Assembly (NCBI GenBank): GCA_017649605.1
Contig: JAGCGL010000049.1
Location: forward strand, 1-64,000
Source: Spirochaetia bacterium
GTDB lineage: Bacteria; Spirochaetota; Spirochaetia; CADAEX01
Direction: 5' to 3'
Length of the DNA stretch: 64,000 nucleotides
Positions 17,545 through 25,472 of this stretch are shown in pieces. The notes under the pieces are model-generated. The model did not search any database, had not been told where the DNA came from, and saw nothing but the letters and a program-made list of their open reading frames with translations. A program made the translations under genes and the position numbers. Position 1 is the first letter of the stretch. Each line of letters begins with the position of its first letter.

Positions 17545-18482
17545 ACAGCCACCTTTTCTGCCACCCGTAACTTGGAGCTGCGGGATGCAGCATTCTCCGA
17601 TATCTCAGCCTCGGAGGGAGCTACCGGTTTCTTGGTGATTATATTCACCACCCGGTGATTTCTGCCGCAGGTACACCGTGGTGCAGAGTCTGGACAGATA
17701 CAATCTTTCTCTTTATCCCGGAAGAAATTCTTTACAATCCTGTCCTCCAGGGAATGGAATGTTATGACAGCTATCCTGCCGCCCGGAACCAGCACCTCGA
17801 GCGCCTTTTCCAAAGCCTCCGGCAGCCGCTCCAGCTCGCCGTTCACGGCGATACGCAGCGCCTGGAAGGTGCGTGTCGCAGGATGAATCTTGCCGTGCCG
17901 GTACCCTTCAGGCACTGCGTGGTAGACTACGTCTGCCAGCTGGGCGGCTGTGGTTATGGCACCTGATTCCCGCGCCTCCACTATGGCCCTGGCAATGCGC
18001 CTTGAGTAGCGCTCTTCGCCATAGTTGTAGATGATGTCGGCCAGGCGCTCTGCCGGATAGTTGTTGACCATGTCGGCGGCAGAGACTACCAGGTCTTCAC
18101 CAAGCTCCATGTTCAGGGGCTCCTCCTTGCGGAAAGAGAACCCCCGGCCTGATTTTTCATAGTGGTATGTGGAGATTCCCAGGTCGAACAGGATCTTGTC
18201 CGGCCTTGGGGATCGGGTGGAATAGTCTGCAAAAAAACGGTTGAACCAGGTGTTGCAGAACTGAACACGCCCTTTGAAGGGGGCAAGACGCTCCTCTGCA
18301 ACCTTGAGTATATGGTCATCTGCATCCAGGCAGATCAGCTTGATATCGGGATAAGCAGAAAGAAGGGCCTCGGAATGGCCCCCTTCTCCGGTGGTGCAGT
18401 CTATGAACAGCTCGCCTGGTTTTGAGGGTTTTAAATAGGAGAGAACCTCGTTTTTAAGTACCGAATAGTGAACCACTTCCAT
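17541..18482 (-). CDS. rsmH: RsmH (MraW), 16S rRNA C1402 N4-methyltransferase
   Basis: SAM-dependent methyltransferase acting on 16S rRNA C1402. The 313-aa protein starts MEVVHYSVLKNEVLSYL and has the SAM-binding loop FIDCTTGEGGHSEALL, DKILFDLGISTYHYEKSGRGFSF, RTFQALRIAVNGELE and the C-terminal ITFHSLEDRIVKNFF motif. These are the standard family blocks. It lies 3 bp after mraZ and belongs to the same transcript, so it is probably subject to MraZ control. Confidence 0.97.
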   Translation of the reverse strand: MEVVHYSVLKNEVLSYLKPSKPGELFIDCTTGEGGHSEALLSAYPDIKLICLDADDHILKVAEERLAPFKGRVQFCNTWFNRFFADYSTRSPRPDKILFDLGISTYHYEKSGRGFSFRKEEPLNMELGEDLVVSAADMVNNYPAERLADIIYNYGEERYSRRIARAIVEARESGAITTAAQLADVVYHAVPEGYRHGKIHPATRTFQALRIAVNGELERLPEALEKALEVLVPGGRIAVITFHSLEDRIVKNFFRDKEKDCICPDSAPRCTCGRNHRVVNIITKKPVAPSEAEISENAASRSSKLRVAEKVAV

Positions 18483-18485
18483 AGC

Positions 18486-18917
18486 CTACTGGAGACTCCT
18501 GCCAATATTTTCCAATGCTGCCTTAACCTTGGATACATTTTCCTCAATATATTTGTCATAGAGACTTCTATTCCAAATATCGATATGCTCTTCCATCCCT
18601 TCGCAGATGGAGCATTCCTTGGTAAGTCCGGCATACTGGCGCAATGGCAGGGATATGTTGATGCGGCCTGTCCTGTCTATCTCGATCTCTTGAGCCGGGA
18701 TAAGGAAATGGCTCCGCACCACTCTTCCGTCTTCAGTAAAGCTGGAGGTTGTCTGGATAATGCGCTGCTTGAACTGTTCCCACAGCTCCGGGGTGAACAT
18801 CCACAGACAGGTGTCGGCGCCACGGGTAATGTAGAGCTTTGTGCCCTGCATCCCGGTCCTGAGTCCTGCCGGAAGCATCATTCTCCCCTTGTCATCCAGA
18901 TTATTCCAATAAATCAC
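18486..18917 (-). CDS. mraZ: MraZ, transcriptional regulator of the dcw cluster
   Basis: AbrB-like double SpoVT/MraZ-domain DNA-binding protein that usually represses its own operon. The 143-aa protein begins at a GTG codon (18917), since an in-frame stop lies five codons upstream; the first motif is NLDDKGRMMLPAGLR (usual xLDxKGRxxxPxxxR) and the second is IDRTGRINISLPLRQYAGL. The N-terminus is about three residues shorter than typical. The Shine-Dalgarno sequence is weak. Four 10-bp-spaced boxes lie just upstream (18925-18960). Confidence 0.92.
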   Translation of the reverse strand: MIYWNNLDDKGRMMLPAGLRTGMQGTKLYITRGADTCLWMFTPELWEQFKQRIIQTTSSFTEDGRVVRSHFLIPAQEIEIDRTGRINISLPLRQYAGLTKECSICEGMEEHIDIWNRSLYDKYIEENVSKVKAALENIGRSLQ

Positions 18918-18924
18918 AATCTTC

Positions 18925-18960
18925 CACCACTAACATCCAAAATATACCACAATTTACCAC
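18925..18960 (-). promoter_or_regulatory. MraZ boxes (four 10-bp-spaced repeats)
   Basis: On the minus strand, GTGGTA (18960-18955), GTGGTA (18950-18945), TTGGAT (18940-18935) and GTGGTG (18930-18925) occur at exact 10-bp intervals. They lie between the predicted transcription start and the mraZ start codon. MraZ is known to bind arrays of short GTGG/TGGG-type repeats spaced by 10 bp upstream of its own gene, so these are very likely the autoregulatory operator. Confidence 0.75.
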
Positions 18961-18968
18961 TTATGGAC

Positions 18969-18998
18969 ATTATGGGGGATAGTAGGGAAAAATGTCAA
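18969..18998 (-). promoter_or_regulatory. Promoter of the mraZ/dcw operon
   Basis: On the minus strand a perfect -35 TTGACA (18998-18993) is followed, after 18 bp, by CATAAT (18974-18969; 5/6 matches to TATAAT). The transcription start would be near 18962, giving a leader of about 45 nt that contains the MraZ boxes. Confidence 0.65.
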
Positions 18999-19041
18999 CT
19001 ATTTTTTTCCCAGATTTATAAAATTTTTTTTGGGAACTTTT

Positions 19042-19088
19042 TTGACACCCCTCCTGCAGTTGTCATACTCCCCTTTTTTTTGTATGCT
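19042..19088 (+). promoter_or_regulatory. Candidate hisS promoters
   Basis: Two overlapping candidates: TTGACA (19042-19047) with CATACT (19064-19069) after 16 bp, and TTGTCA (19060-19065) with TATGCT (19083-19088) after 17 bp. Either would drive hisS, which has an AAAGGAA ribosome-binding site at 19101-19107. Confidence 0.5.
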
Positions 19089-19113
19089 ATATATAGAAAT
19101 AAAGGAAAAAACC

Positions 19114-20427
19114 ATGAGCATCATAGAACCGAAAGTCCTAAAAGGATTCAGAGACTCCCTCCCTGCCGAGGAGACAGAGAAGAAGAGGCTGTTCGCCATT
19201 CTGGAGAAGACATTCACCAGCTTCGGCTTTGCCCCTATCGACACTCCGGTGCTGGAGTACACACAGGTGCTTTTAGGCAAGGGCGGCGGCGAGACCGACA
19301 AGCAGATCTACCGCTTCACCGACAACGGCGACCGCGATGTCTCCATGCGTTTTGACCTTACTGTTCCCTTTGCCCGGTTTGTCAGCGCGAACCTGGACAA
19401 GCTTCCACTCCCCTTCAAGCGGTACCACATTGCCAAGGTATGGCGCGGCGAGAACACACAGAAAGGACGCTACCGCGAGTTCTACCAGTGCGACTTCGAC
19501 ATAGTGGGGGTAGATTCTGCCGCCGCCGACCTGGAGATTCTGACCATGATCTGCCAGTCCCTCAAGAACATCGGTGTGGACGGCTTCAAGATCCACCTGG
19601 CAAGCAGACAGGTGTTCAACCGCTTCCTGGCCAAGCTGGGAATCCAGGACAAGCTTACCGATATCCTCCGTCTGGTGGACAAGCTGGCCAAGATCGGAGA
19701 GGAAGAGGTGGCAAAACAGCTGGCCGAGATTGCCGGCTCCAATGCTGCAGAGAAGATTCTTTCTTATATAAAGATGGAGGAGAGCTTCGACAAGACCCTG
19801 GAGAAGATCACTGCCCTTGCCGGCGGCGAGGCTGATGACACAGCACGGCTCTGTGCACTCAAGAAGGCTTTGGATGACAACGGTCTTGCAGACTGCTTTG
19901 TCCTTGACCCGTCAATAACCCGGGGCCTCGACTACTACACAGGCATAGTGTACGAGACATTCCTGGACAGCGCGCCGGAGTTCGGCTCTGTCTGCTCTGG
20001 CGGCCGGTACAACAACCTGGCTTCGCTCTACACCAAGACACAGCTTCCGGGCGTAGGTGCATCCATCGGCATAGACCGCCTTATCTCGGCCCTCGAGGCG
20101 CTTGGAAAGAAGAATGACAACCAGGCCCTGTGCGACACCATCATATTCAACACCGATGAGCCACTTTTAGGCCACTACACAAAGATAGCCCTGATGCTGC
20201 GGAAAGAGGGAATCTCCTGCGACCTCTACCCCGAGGCCAAGAAGCTCAACAAGCAGTTCGGCTACGTGGAGAAAAAGCATATCCCTGTGGGAATCATAAT
20301 CGGAACCGATGAATATGAGTCCGGAACTATTACAGTCAAGGACCTCAGGACCAGGGAGAACTTCGAGAGACTGCCGCTGGAAAAGGGAATAGAGAAAATA
20401 AAATCTTTACTTAATCACGAGGCATAA
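19114..20427 (+). CDS. hisS: HisS, histidyl-tRNA synthetase
   Basis: Class II aminoacyl-tRNA synthetase charging tRNA-His. I choose ATG 19114 (MSIIEPKVLKGFRDSLP) with an AAAGGAA site, not the frame opening at 19030. The 437-aa protein has motif 2 region YRFTDNGDRDVSMRFDLTVP and FYQCDFDIVG, the histidine-specific RGLDYYTGIVYE motif, and motif 3 GVGASIGIDRLISAL, then an anticodon-binding domain. The stop overlaps the next start as TAATG. Confidence 0.96.
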   Translation: MSIIEPKVLKGFRDSLPAEETEKKRLFAILEKTFTSFGFAPIDTPVLEYTQVLLGKGGGETDKQIYRFTDNGDRDVSMRFDLTVPFARFVSANLDKLPLPFKRYHIAKVWRGENTQKGRYREFYQCDFDIVGVDSAAADLEILTMICQSLKNIGVDGFKIHLASRQVFNRFLAKLGIQDKLTDILRLVDKLAKIGEEEVAKQLAEIAGSNAAEKILSYIKMEESFDKTLEKITALAGGEADDTARLCALKKALDDNGLADCFVLDPSITRGLDYYTGIVYETFLDSAPEFGSVCSGGRYNNLASLYTKTQLPGVGASIGIDRLISALEALGKKNDNQALCDTIIFNTDEPLLGHYTKIALMLRKEGISCDLYPEAKKLNKQFGYVEKKHIPVGIIIGTDEYESGTITVKDLRTRENFERLPLEKGIEKIKSLLNHEA

Positions 20428-22904
20428 TGCAACCACATGAACTGCCGGTCTACCGGCACAAAGAGACAATATTAGAGTACATAAAAAATAATAAAGTAAT
20501 AGTAATAGAGAGCCCCACAGGAAGCGGAAAGACAACCCAGCTTCCTATGATACTGTACGAGGCAGGGTTCTCCACCAACGGAATAATCGGCGTAACACAG
20601 CCACGGCGCATTGCAACACTTTCGGTATGCGACTATATAGCGCGCCAGCTGGGCTGCGAGGTTCCGGGCACTGTGGGCTACAAGATGCGGTTCGCAGACC
20701 AGACCATATCAAGCACCAAGATCAAGATAATGACAGACGGCATACTGCTGCAGGAGATCAAGTTCGACCCATACCTGTCGCAGTACAGCTGCATAATTGT
20801 GGACGAGGCACACGAGCGGAGCCTTAACATAGACTTCATACTCGGCCTTCTGAAGCGGATCTCCAATGTGCGGGACGACTTCAAGATAATCATATCGTCG
20901 GCAACCATAAACACATCGGTCTTCTCCGAATACTTCGGGGGCTGTCCCGTAGTCCACATCGACTCAAAGATGTATCCGGTGGGAGTTGTCTACGACCCAG
21001 TGCCTGAGGATGCAAGACCCGAGGAACTCCTGCTCAAGGTGGGGGACATTGTTGAGCGGTGCATCGGGGAGGAGCGCGAAGGAGACATCCTTATATTCCT
21101 TTCGGGCGAGAAGATGATAAAGGACTGCATAACTATGCTGGATGCAAGCCCAGTGCGGGACAAGCTTATGCTGCTGCCGCTGTACGGAAGGCTATCCAAG
21201 GAGGAGCAGGAGCGGATCTTCATAGAGACACCGCCAGACAAGACCAAGGTGATAGTGGCCACAAACATAGCAGAGACCAGTGTGACCATCGACGGAATCA
21301 CCACTGTAATTGACTCAGGCCTTGCCAAGATAAACACCTACAACACACGGACATTCACATCATCGCTTTTAGAGGCACCTATCTCAAAGGCATCGTGCAA
21401 CCAGCGGAAAGGAAGGGCCGGAAGAACACAGTCTGGCACATGCTACAGGCTCTACACCAAGCAGAGCTTCGAGAGCCGTGTCATGTTCACCAAGGAGGAG
21501 ATCTACCGCACCGACCTGTCAGAGGTTATCCTGCGGATGGCAGAGCTGGGAATCACCGATTTTGAGTCCTTCGACTTCATCTCTTCGCCCGAGAAGAACG
21601 GCATAAAGAGCGCCATCGAGACCCTTGTCATGCTGGATGCCCTCAACGACGACAACACACTGACAAAGATAGGCGAGATGATGGCGGCCTACCCTCTCCT
21701 GCCGCGGCTTTCACGCATGCTGGTGGAGGCTGTCCTCAAGTATCCAGATGTGATCGAGGAGACTATAATCGCTGTCACATTCCTCTCCACCAACAGCCCG
21801 TTCCTGCTGCCGCAGGGTATGGAGATGGAGGCGCGCAAGGCACACCATTCCTTCCGGAGCAAATATGGCGACTTCGTATCCTACATCGATATATACGACT
21901 CCTTTGTGAACGCCGAGCACAAGGAGGAATTCTGCGACTCAAACTTCCTGGACCTGAAGGTTATGAACGAGATTGTCAGCATCAAGGAGCAGCTTGAGGA
22001 TATTGTGGGCGAGCAGGGAATCCCTGTATCTGGTGGCGGCAGTGTCGAGAACTACCTGAGCGCCGTGGCCAAGGGCCTTATCCAGTTCGTATGTGTACGC
22101 ACAGGAAAAGGTGCCTACTCAAGCCTTACCGCCGAGCGCATCTTCATCCATCCTGGCTCTGTAATGTTCCACGAGAACCCTGATTTCATCGTAGCCGGCG
22201 AGATAGTGCGCACCAGCCGCATGTATGCCCACTCTGTATCGCCGCTCAACACCGAGATACTCAAGAGGATATCGCCTGAGCTTGCCGCAAAGCTGACCAC
22301 AGCCATCCAGAAGGAGGCCAAGGGGAAGGAGAAGGCAGACAACGCATGGCAGATCAAGATAGGCAACCAGTTCTTCGAGCTCAAGAAAGGCAAGGGAAAC
22401 AAGAACAAGACTGCGATACTCCAGTGGGAGAATCTGGCCAAGGTGATCAAGTCGGGCTCGTTCGTTGTTGACCCGCAGTCCAAGGATCTCAAGTGCAAAG
22501 TTATGTGGCACGACATGGAGTTCCTTACAAATGAGAAGCTGCGGGATGTGAAGCGGATGATCCCATATATAAACCCGGACCGGAAGTTCAAAGAGGAGCT
22601 GCCTTTTGTGGGAAGCATAAGCGCGAACAAGCACTTCGACCAGCTGGCCGACTGCATGGATATACTCCTCTGGCTGTGTCCAAAGAAGAAGAACGGCAAG
22701 GTGCTGGGCTTCATGACACTGCACACCGACGAGAGGGGCAACTACTGGATCAAGTCGGACCGGAGCTTCGACAACTCGGTGCTCACAACACTGGGAAGCC
22801 TCGAGATGCTTATGGACCAGGTGCCTGAAAAGGCAAACCCCAAGAGCATAAATAAGGTGAACTCAACCTACCGGTTCTTCAGCGAGATACTGAAAAAGTA
22901 CTAA
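20427..22904 (+). CDS. HrpA/HrpB-like DEAH-box RNA helicase
   Basis: Superfamily 2 DEAH helicase, probably acting on RNA or ribonucleoprotein. The 825-aa protein has motif I ESPTGSGKTTQLP, motif Ia TQPRRIAT, motif II IVDEAHERSLNIDF, motif III ISSATIN, motif V VIVATNIAETSVTI and motif VI NQRKGRAGRTQSGTCYRLY, followed by helicase-associated HA2 and OB-like regions. Its length is close to HrpB (about 810) and well short of full HrpA (about 1300). It is translationally coupled to hisS. Its last 4 bp overlap the convergent vapC-like gene. Confidence 0.9.
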   Translation: MQPHELPVYRHKETILEYIKNNKVIVIESPTGSGKTTQLPMILYEAGFSTNGIIGVTQPRRIATLSVCDYIARQLGCEVPGTVGYKMRFADQTISSTKIKIMTDGILLQEIKFDPYLSQYSCIIVDEAHERSLNIDFILGLLKRISNVRDDFKIIISSATINTSVFSEYFGGCPVVHIDSKMYPVGVVYDPVPEDARPEELLLKVGDIVERCIGEEREGDILIFLSGEKMIKDCITMLDASPVRDKLMLLPLYGRLSKEEQERIFIETPPDKTKVIVATNIAETSVTIDGITTVIDSGLAKINTYNTRTFTSSLLEAPISKASCNQRKGRAGRTQSGTCYRLYTKQSFESRVMFTKEEIYRTDLSEVILRMAELGITDFESFDFISSPEKNGIKSAIETLVMLDALNDDNTLTKIGEMMAAYPLLPRLSRMLVEAVLKYPDVIEETIIAVTFLSTNSPFLLPQGMEMEARKAHHSFRSKYGDFVSYIDIYDSFVNAEHKEEFCDSNFLDLKVMNEIVSIKEQLEDIVGEQGIPVSGGGSVENYLSAVAKGLIQFVCVRTGKGAYSSLTAERIFIHPGSVMFHENPDFIVAGEIVRTSRMYAHSVSPLNTEILKRISPELAAKLTTAIQKEAKGKEKADNAWQIKIGNQFFELKKGKGNKNKTAILQWENLAKVIKSGSFVVDPQSKDLKCKVMWHDMEFLTNEKLRDVKRMIPYINPDRKFKEELPFVGSISANKHFDQLADCMDILLWLCPKKKNGKVLGFMTLHTDERGNYWIKSDRSFDNSVLTTLGSLEMLMDQVPEKANPKSINKVNSTYRFFSEILKKY

Positions 22905-23296
22905 AGGACAGAAACTCCCAGAGATTTTGCCAGAGCCTTGAACTTCTTGTCCGTGGTCAGAAGAGTTGCCCCGTTGTGCCGGGCAAGCACCAAATAGAAC
23001 ATATCGTAGATGTTGTGTTCCAGCCGTATTCCCTCGTGCAGGGCTTCTATTGCCAGCTCGCTGGTGTCAGTGTATTCATCCACCATCTGCAGGAGATAAG
23101 CGAGAGTCTTCCTTGCATTCTCCTCATCTACCGCACCATTCCGTGCATATTTCCAAAGCACATTGGTCACCTCAGAGTCAAACAAAGTGGGTGCAATAAC
23201 TTTCTCTGCACCAGCAACCGCATTCATGAAGAGACTATATTTAGGCCCATGAAAAGCAATCTCAAAGGCAGCGCAGGTATCTAAAACATAAATCAT
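22901..23296 (-). CDS. vapC: VapC-like PIN-domain toxin
   Basis: Probable endoribonuclease toxin of a VapBC/FitAB-type module. The 131-aa PIN domain begins MIYVLDTCAAFEIAF; putative metal-binding acids are D6, E42, D98 (IYDMFYLVLAR) and D116 (LLTTDKKF), which matches the four-acid PIN site. Expected targets are tRNA, rRNA or mRNA, but the specificity cannot be read. It starts inside the antitoxin gene with a 4-bp overlap. Confidence 0.88.
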   Translation of the reverse strand: MIYVLDTCAAFEIAFHGPKYSLFMNAVAGAEKVIAPTLFDSEVTNVLWKYARNGAVDEENARKTLAYLLQMVDEYTDTSELAIEALHEGIRLEHNIYDMFYLVLARHNGATLLTTDKKFKALAKSLGVSVL

Positions 23297-23565
23297 CTGA
23301 GCCTGCCTCCCCTACTGAGACCATCCCTGTCCTGCCGCACCAGATCAGCTGGAGAAGGGGAATGGGAAGGCAGATGAAGTTCCAGAGCATCAAGATCATT
23401 CAGCACCCTGCGGCGCCGTGCGCCGTTCTTGTTATCATCTGCGTTTAATATGGAAGTAAGCAGGAAAATAACCTGCTGGGGAACTGTACGGTTCTGCTCC
23501 TTGGCCACCTGAGCCAGAATCTGATATGTCTCCTGGGGAAAATCCCGGACCTGTAATAATGCCAT
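23293..23565 (-). CDS. vapB: VapB/FitA-like antitoxin
   Basis: A 90-aa antitoxin upstream of the PIN toxin. I choose ATG 23565 (MALLQVRDFPQETYQIL), which follows an AAGGAG site; the longer frame upstream has no support. The N-terminus resembles a ribbon-helix-helix fold (LQVRDFPQETYQILAQVAK) and the C-terminal DLVRQDRDGLSRGGRLR resembles toxin-blocking tails of FitA/VapB antitoxins. A palindromic operator lies in the promoter (23575-23606), consistent with autoregulation. Confidence 0.82.
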   Translation of the reverse strand: MALLQVRDFPQETYQILAQVAKEQNRTVPQQVIFLLTSILNADDNKNGARRRRVLNDLDALELHLPSHSPSPADLVRQDRDGLSRGGRLR

Positions 23566-23574
23566 AACTGCTCC

Positions 23575-23606
23575 TTGTATGCAAAATGATATCAACTTGC
23601 ATACAA
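23575..23606 (-). promoter_or_regulatory. VapB operator (inverted repeat)
   Basis: TTGTATGCAA (23575-23584) and TTGCATACAA (23597-23606) are perfect reverse complements separated by 12 bp. The pair lies between the -10 and the antitoxin ATG, the usual place for toxin-antitoxin autorepression. Confidence 0.7.
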
Positions 23607-23610
23607 AAAT

Positions 23611-23639
23611 AATATAAGCTATTTTATGGCTGTTGTCAA
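23611..23639 (-). promoter_or_regulatory. vapBC promoter
   Basis: Minus strand: TTGACA (23639-23634), 17-bp spacer, TATATT (23616-23611). The start point would fall at about 23604, within the upstream arm of the operator palindrome. Confidence 0.7.
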
Positions 23640-23642
23640 ATA

Positions 23643-24092
23643 TCACCACTCGATATAAGGCACACCCAGCCCCTCCTCCAGCCACTGGGCAATCTCGGAT
23701 GCGATGTTGTCAAGCTTCTGGTTCTGACTGCGCCCGGTAATAGAGCACTCCCACACCACCCCTACTCTCCAGCCCAGATCCAACAGGGCGGAGATATTCT
23801 CCTGATCACGCTGCCTGTTGCGGGCAAACTTATGGCGCCAGAACGCCACATGGGTGGATGGCACACGGAACTTGGAGCAGTACCTGTGGCCGTGCCAGAA
23901 ACAGCCGTTCACAAATACCACTGCATGGAACTTGGGGAACACGATATCAGGAGATCCCGGCAGCTTCCTGCAGTTCTTGCGGAAACGCAGTCCCAGGGCA
24001 AACAGACGGCTCCGGAGCAGAACCTCTGGTTTTGAGATACTTTTTATGTGGGACATGTTGTTGTGCCGGGCCTCAGGCGAAAGGTGATCCAT
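23643..24092 (-). CDS. vsr: Vsr, very-short-patch repair endonuclease
   Basis: Endonuclease of the Vsr family that nicks at T:G mismatches arising from deaminated 5-methylcytosine. I choose ATG 24092 (MDHLSPEARHNNMSHIKS), giving 149 aa. Family marks: MSHIKS/MRAI-type N-terminus, catalytic Asp in LPGSPDIVFP (D49), VNGCFWHGHRYC (zinc/His cluster) and LGWRVGVVWECSI. No cytosine-C5 methyltransferase gene is visible nearby, so this is an orphan within the window. There is no ribosome-binding site; the -10 TATACT ends 6 nt before the ATG, suggesting a leaderless message. Confidence 0.92.
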   Translation of the reverse strand: MDHLSPEARHNNMSHIKSISKPEVLLRSRLFALGLRFRKNCRKLPGSPDIVFPKFHAVVFVNGCFWHGHRYCSKFRVPSTHVAFWRHKFARNRQRDQENISALLDLGWRVGVVWECSITGRSQNQKLDNIASEIAQWLEEGLGVPYIEW

Positions 24093-24098
24093 ATGAAA

Positions 24099-24104
24099 AG
24101 TATA
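24099..24104 (-). promoter_or_regulatory. vsr extended -10 (leaderless start)
   Basis: Minus strand TGGTATACT places the hexamer TATACT at 24104-24099, 6 nt before the vsr ATG. The TGn extension could compensate for the lack of a good -35. Confidence 0.55.
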
Positions 24105-24199
24105 CCACATAAAACATTTTTAAAAAAGTTTTCAGGAAATTGAAGCAAAATGAATTTTTTTTGAGTATGTACATGTAGTTCAATTTTAGGAGGACTACT

Positions 24200-25183
24200 A
24201 TGAAAGAAAAAATTTTCATACCAAAAGACAAGAAGCTGCTTGATCCCAAGGTGGACAGCACATTCAAATCCCTCTTCACACATGAAGGGGCCGGGTCAAA
24301 GATTGCCCTGAAGAGCCTGGTGACCGCAATCATAGGCTATGAGCCAGAGACTGTGGAGGTCATAAACAACGAGCTTCCAAAGGAGCTTATCTATGCCAAG
24401 GACATACGGCTTGACCTGCAGTGCAAGATGCCGGACGGAAGCAGGATAAATGTGGAGATGCAGACCTGTCTGAGCAATGACAATCTCAAAAACCGCGCGC
24501 TGTACTACGGGTGCAGGATGATGGGCGGAATAGAAATGCAGGGAAAGCCTTACAGCATACTGCCGAAGGTCTACCATGTCATGTTCACCAACTTCGGGCT
24601 GTTCGACAGAAGCGGGGAATACATGAGGAAATTCATTCTTCAGAGCGGCAGCACAGTGCTCTCCGACTGCTTCCAGATCATATTCATCCAGATGCCGTTC
24701 CTAGAGATCAGCAGCACAGATATCAGCAACTTGCTAGATATAGAAAAATGGATTATATTTTTAAGAGACAGTTCAGATAAAGATAAAAGAGACCTCCTTA
24801 ACCGCATTATGGGCAGCAACAAAGGAATAAAGGAGGCAGGAGAGATTCTGATGACCATAAGCGATGATGAAAGAGAATGGGCGATACAGGAGATGAGATA
24901 CAAGGCCGAGGTTGACCGCGAGGCCTTCCGCATTGCTGCTCATGACAAAGGCCTTGCTGAAGGACGTGCCGAGGGCCGGGAAGAAGGACTGGCAGAAGGT
25001 CGCGCTGAAGGGCTCAAAGAGGGATTGGCAGAAGGTCGCGCTGAAGGACTCAAAGAGGGATTGGCAGAAGGCCGGGAAGAGGGACTGGAGGCTGCAGCCA
25101 GAGGAATGAAGGCCGAGGGCATTCCTGCCGAGACAATAATAAAGATCACAGGGCTGAGTGCAGAGCAGGTTGAGGCGCTTTAA
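24200..25183 (+). CDS. Rpn/PD-(D/E)XK nuclease family transposase-like protein
   Basis: Member of the family annotated as PD-(D/E)XK nuclease family transposase or Rpn recombination-promoting nuclease. The 327-aa protein has LLDPKVDSTFKSLFTHEGA at the N-terminus and a nuclease core with RLDLQCKMPDGSRINVEMQ (Asp and Glu-x-Gln of the site). The C-terminus is a repetitive charged tail (about 250-300) of GLAEGRAEGLKE units, probably a helical or coiled segment, before a final GIPAETIIKITGLSAEQVEAL. Start ATG 24200 follows AGGAGG at 24188-24193. No terminal inverted repeats were seen, so it is not shown to be mobile itself. Such genes are often multicopy in gut spirochaetes. Confidence 0.85.
   Translation: MKEKIFIPKDKKLLDPKVDSTFKSLFTHEGAGSKIALKSLVTAIIGYEPETVEVINNELPKELIYAKDIRLDLQCKMPDGSRINVEMQTCLSNDNLKNRALYYGCRMMGGIEMQGKPYSILPKVYHVMFTNFGLFDRSGEYMRKFILQSGSTVLSDCFQIIFIQMPFLEISSTDISNLLDIEKWIIFLRDSSDKDKRDLLNRIMGSNKGIKEAGEILMTISDDEREWAIQEMRYKAEVDREAFRIAAHDKGLAEGRAEGREEGLAEGRAEGLKEGLAEGRAEGLKEGLAEGREEGLEAAARGMKAEGIPAETIIKITGLSAEQVEAL
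24954..25086 (+). repeat. Tandem repeats in the Rpn-like gene tail
   Basis: Imperfect tandem units encode GLAEGRAEGLKE or GLAEGREE. The clearest are two near-identical 36-bp copies starting at about 25023 and extending backwards and forwards with partial copies. They remain in frame. Confidence 0.7.
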
Positions 25184-25212
25184 CTTGCAGGAAGCCTGGC
25201 AATAGCATCAAC

Positions 25213-25234
25213 AAAGCCCCGATATCGGGGCTTT
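25213..25234. terminator. Palindromic hairpin, probable bidirectional terminator
   Basis: A 22-bp perfect palindrome (AAAGCCCCGAT then ATCGGGGCTTT) lies between the convergent Rpn-like gene and the small gene at 25263. The T-runs on both sides are short, so terminator strength is uncertain. Confidence 0.6.
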
Positions 25235-25262
25235 ATCAGTAGCTGATATTTTAGATCGTTTG

Positions 25263-25472
25263 TCAGATCAAAAGCATATTCTCTTTCATTGCATCATTTT
25301 CATCAACAAAGACTGTTTGCATTTTGCCACAACAGATAGTATTTACTTCATAATTTATATCAGGAAAACCAGCACCAGCATAATTAACAAAATCAACTGT
25401 TGCTTCATGAACACATTGTTCTTTATCACAATACCAGAAAATAGTGTCACCAACTCTAAACTTTGCTTTCAT
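25263..25472 (-). CDS. Small hypothetical protein (69 aa), partner of the nuclease-ATPase
   Basis: I do not recognise this protein. It begins MKAKFRVGDTIFWYC, which resembles short beta-barrel proteins that start with a KxxVGD-type motif, and contains four Cys (positions near 15, 20, 47 and 48). Its ATG overlaps the stop of the 682-aa nuclease-ATPase gene by 4 bp (ATGA), so the two are probably co-translated. It is AT-rich like its partner. Confidence 0.65.
   Translation of the reverse strand: MKAKFRVGDTIFWYCDKEQCVHEATVDFVNYAGAGFPDINYEVNTICCGKMQTVFVDENDAMKENMLLI

Noticed and set aside
24954-25086. Regular repeats as a possible CRISPR array
   Set aside because: The units are contiguous, in frame within a coding sequence, and have no unique spacers or nearby cas genes.
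24200-25183. Rpn-like gene as part of an insertion sequence
   Set aside because: No terminal inverted repeats, target duplications or second transposase frame were seen around it.
25213-25234. Perfect palindrome as a regulatory operator
   Set aside because: It lies between two convergent gene ends, where a terminator is the simpler reading.
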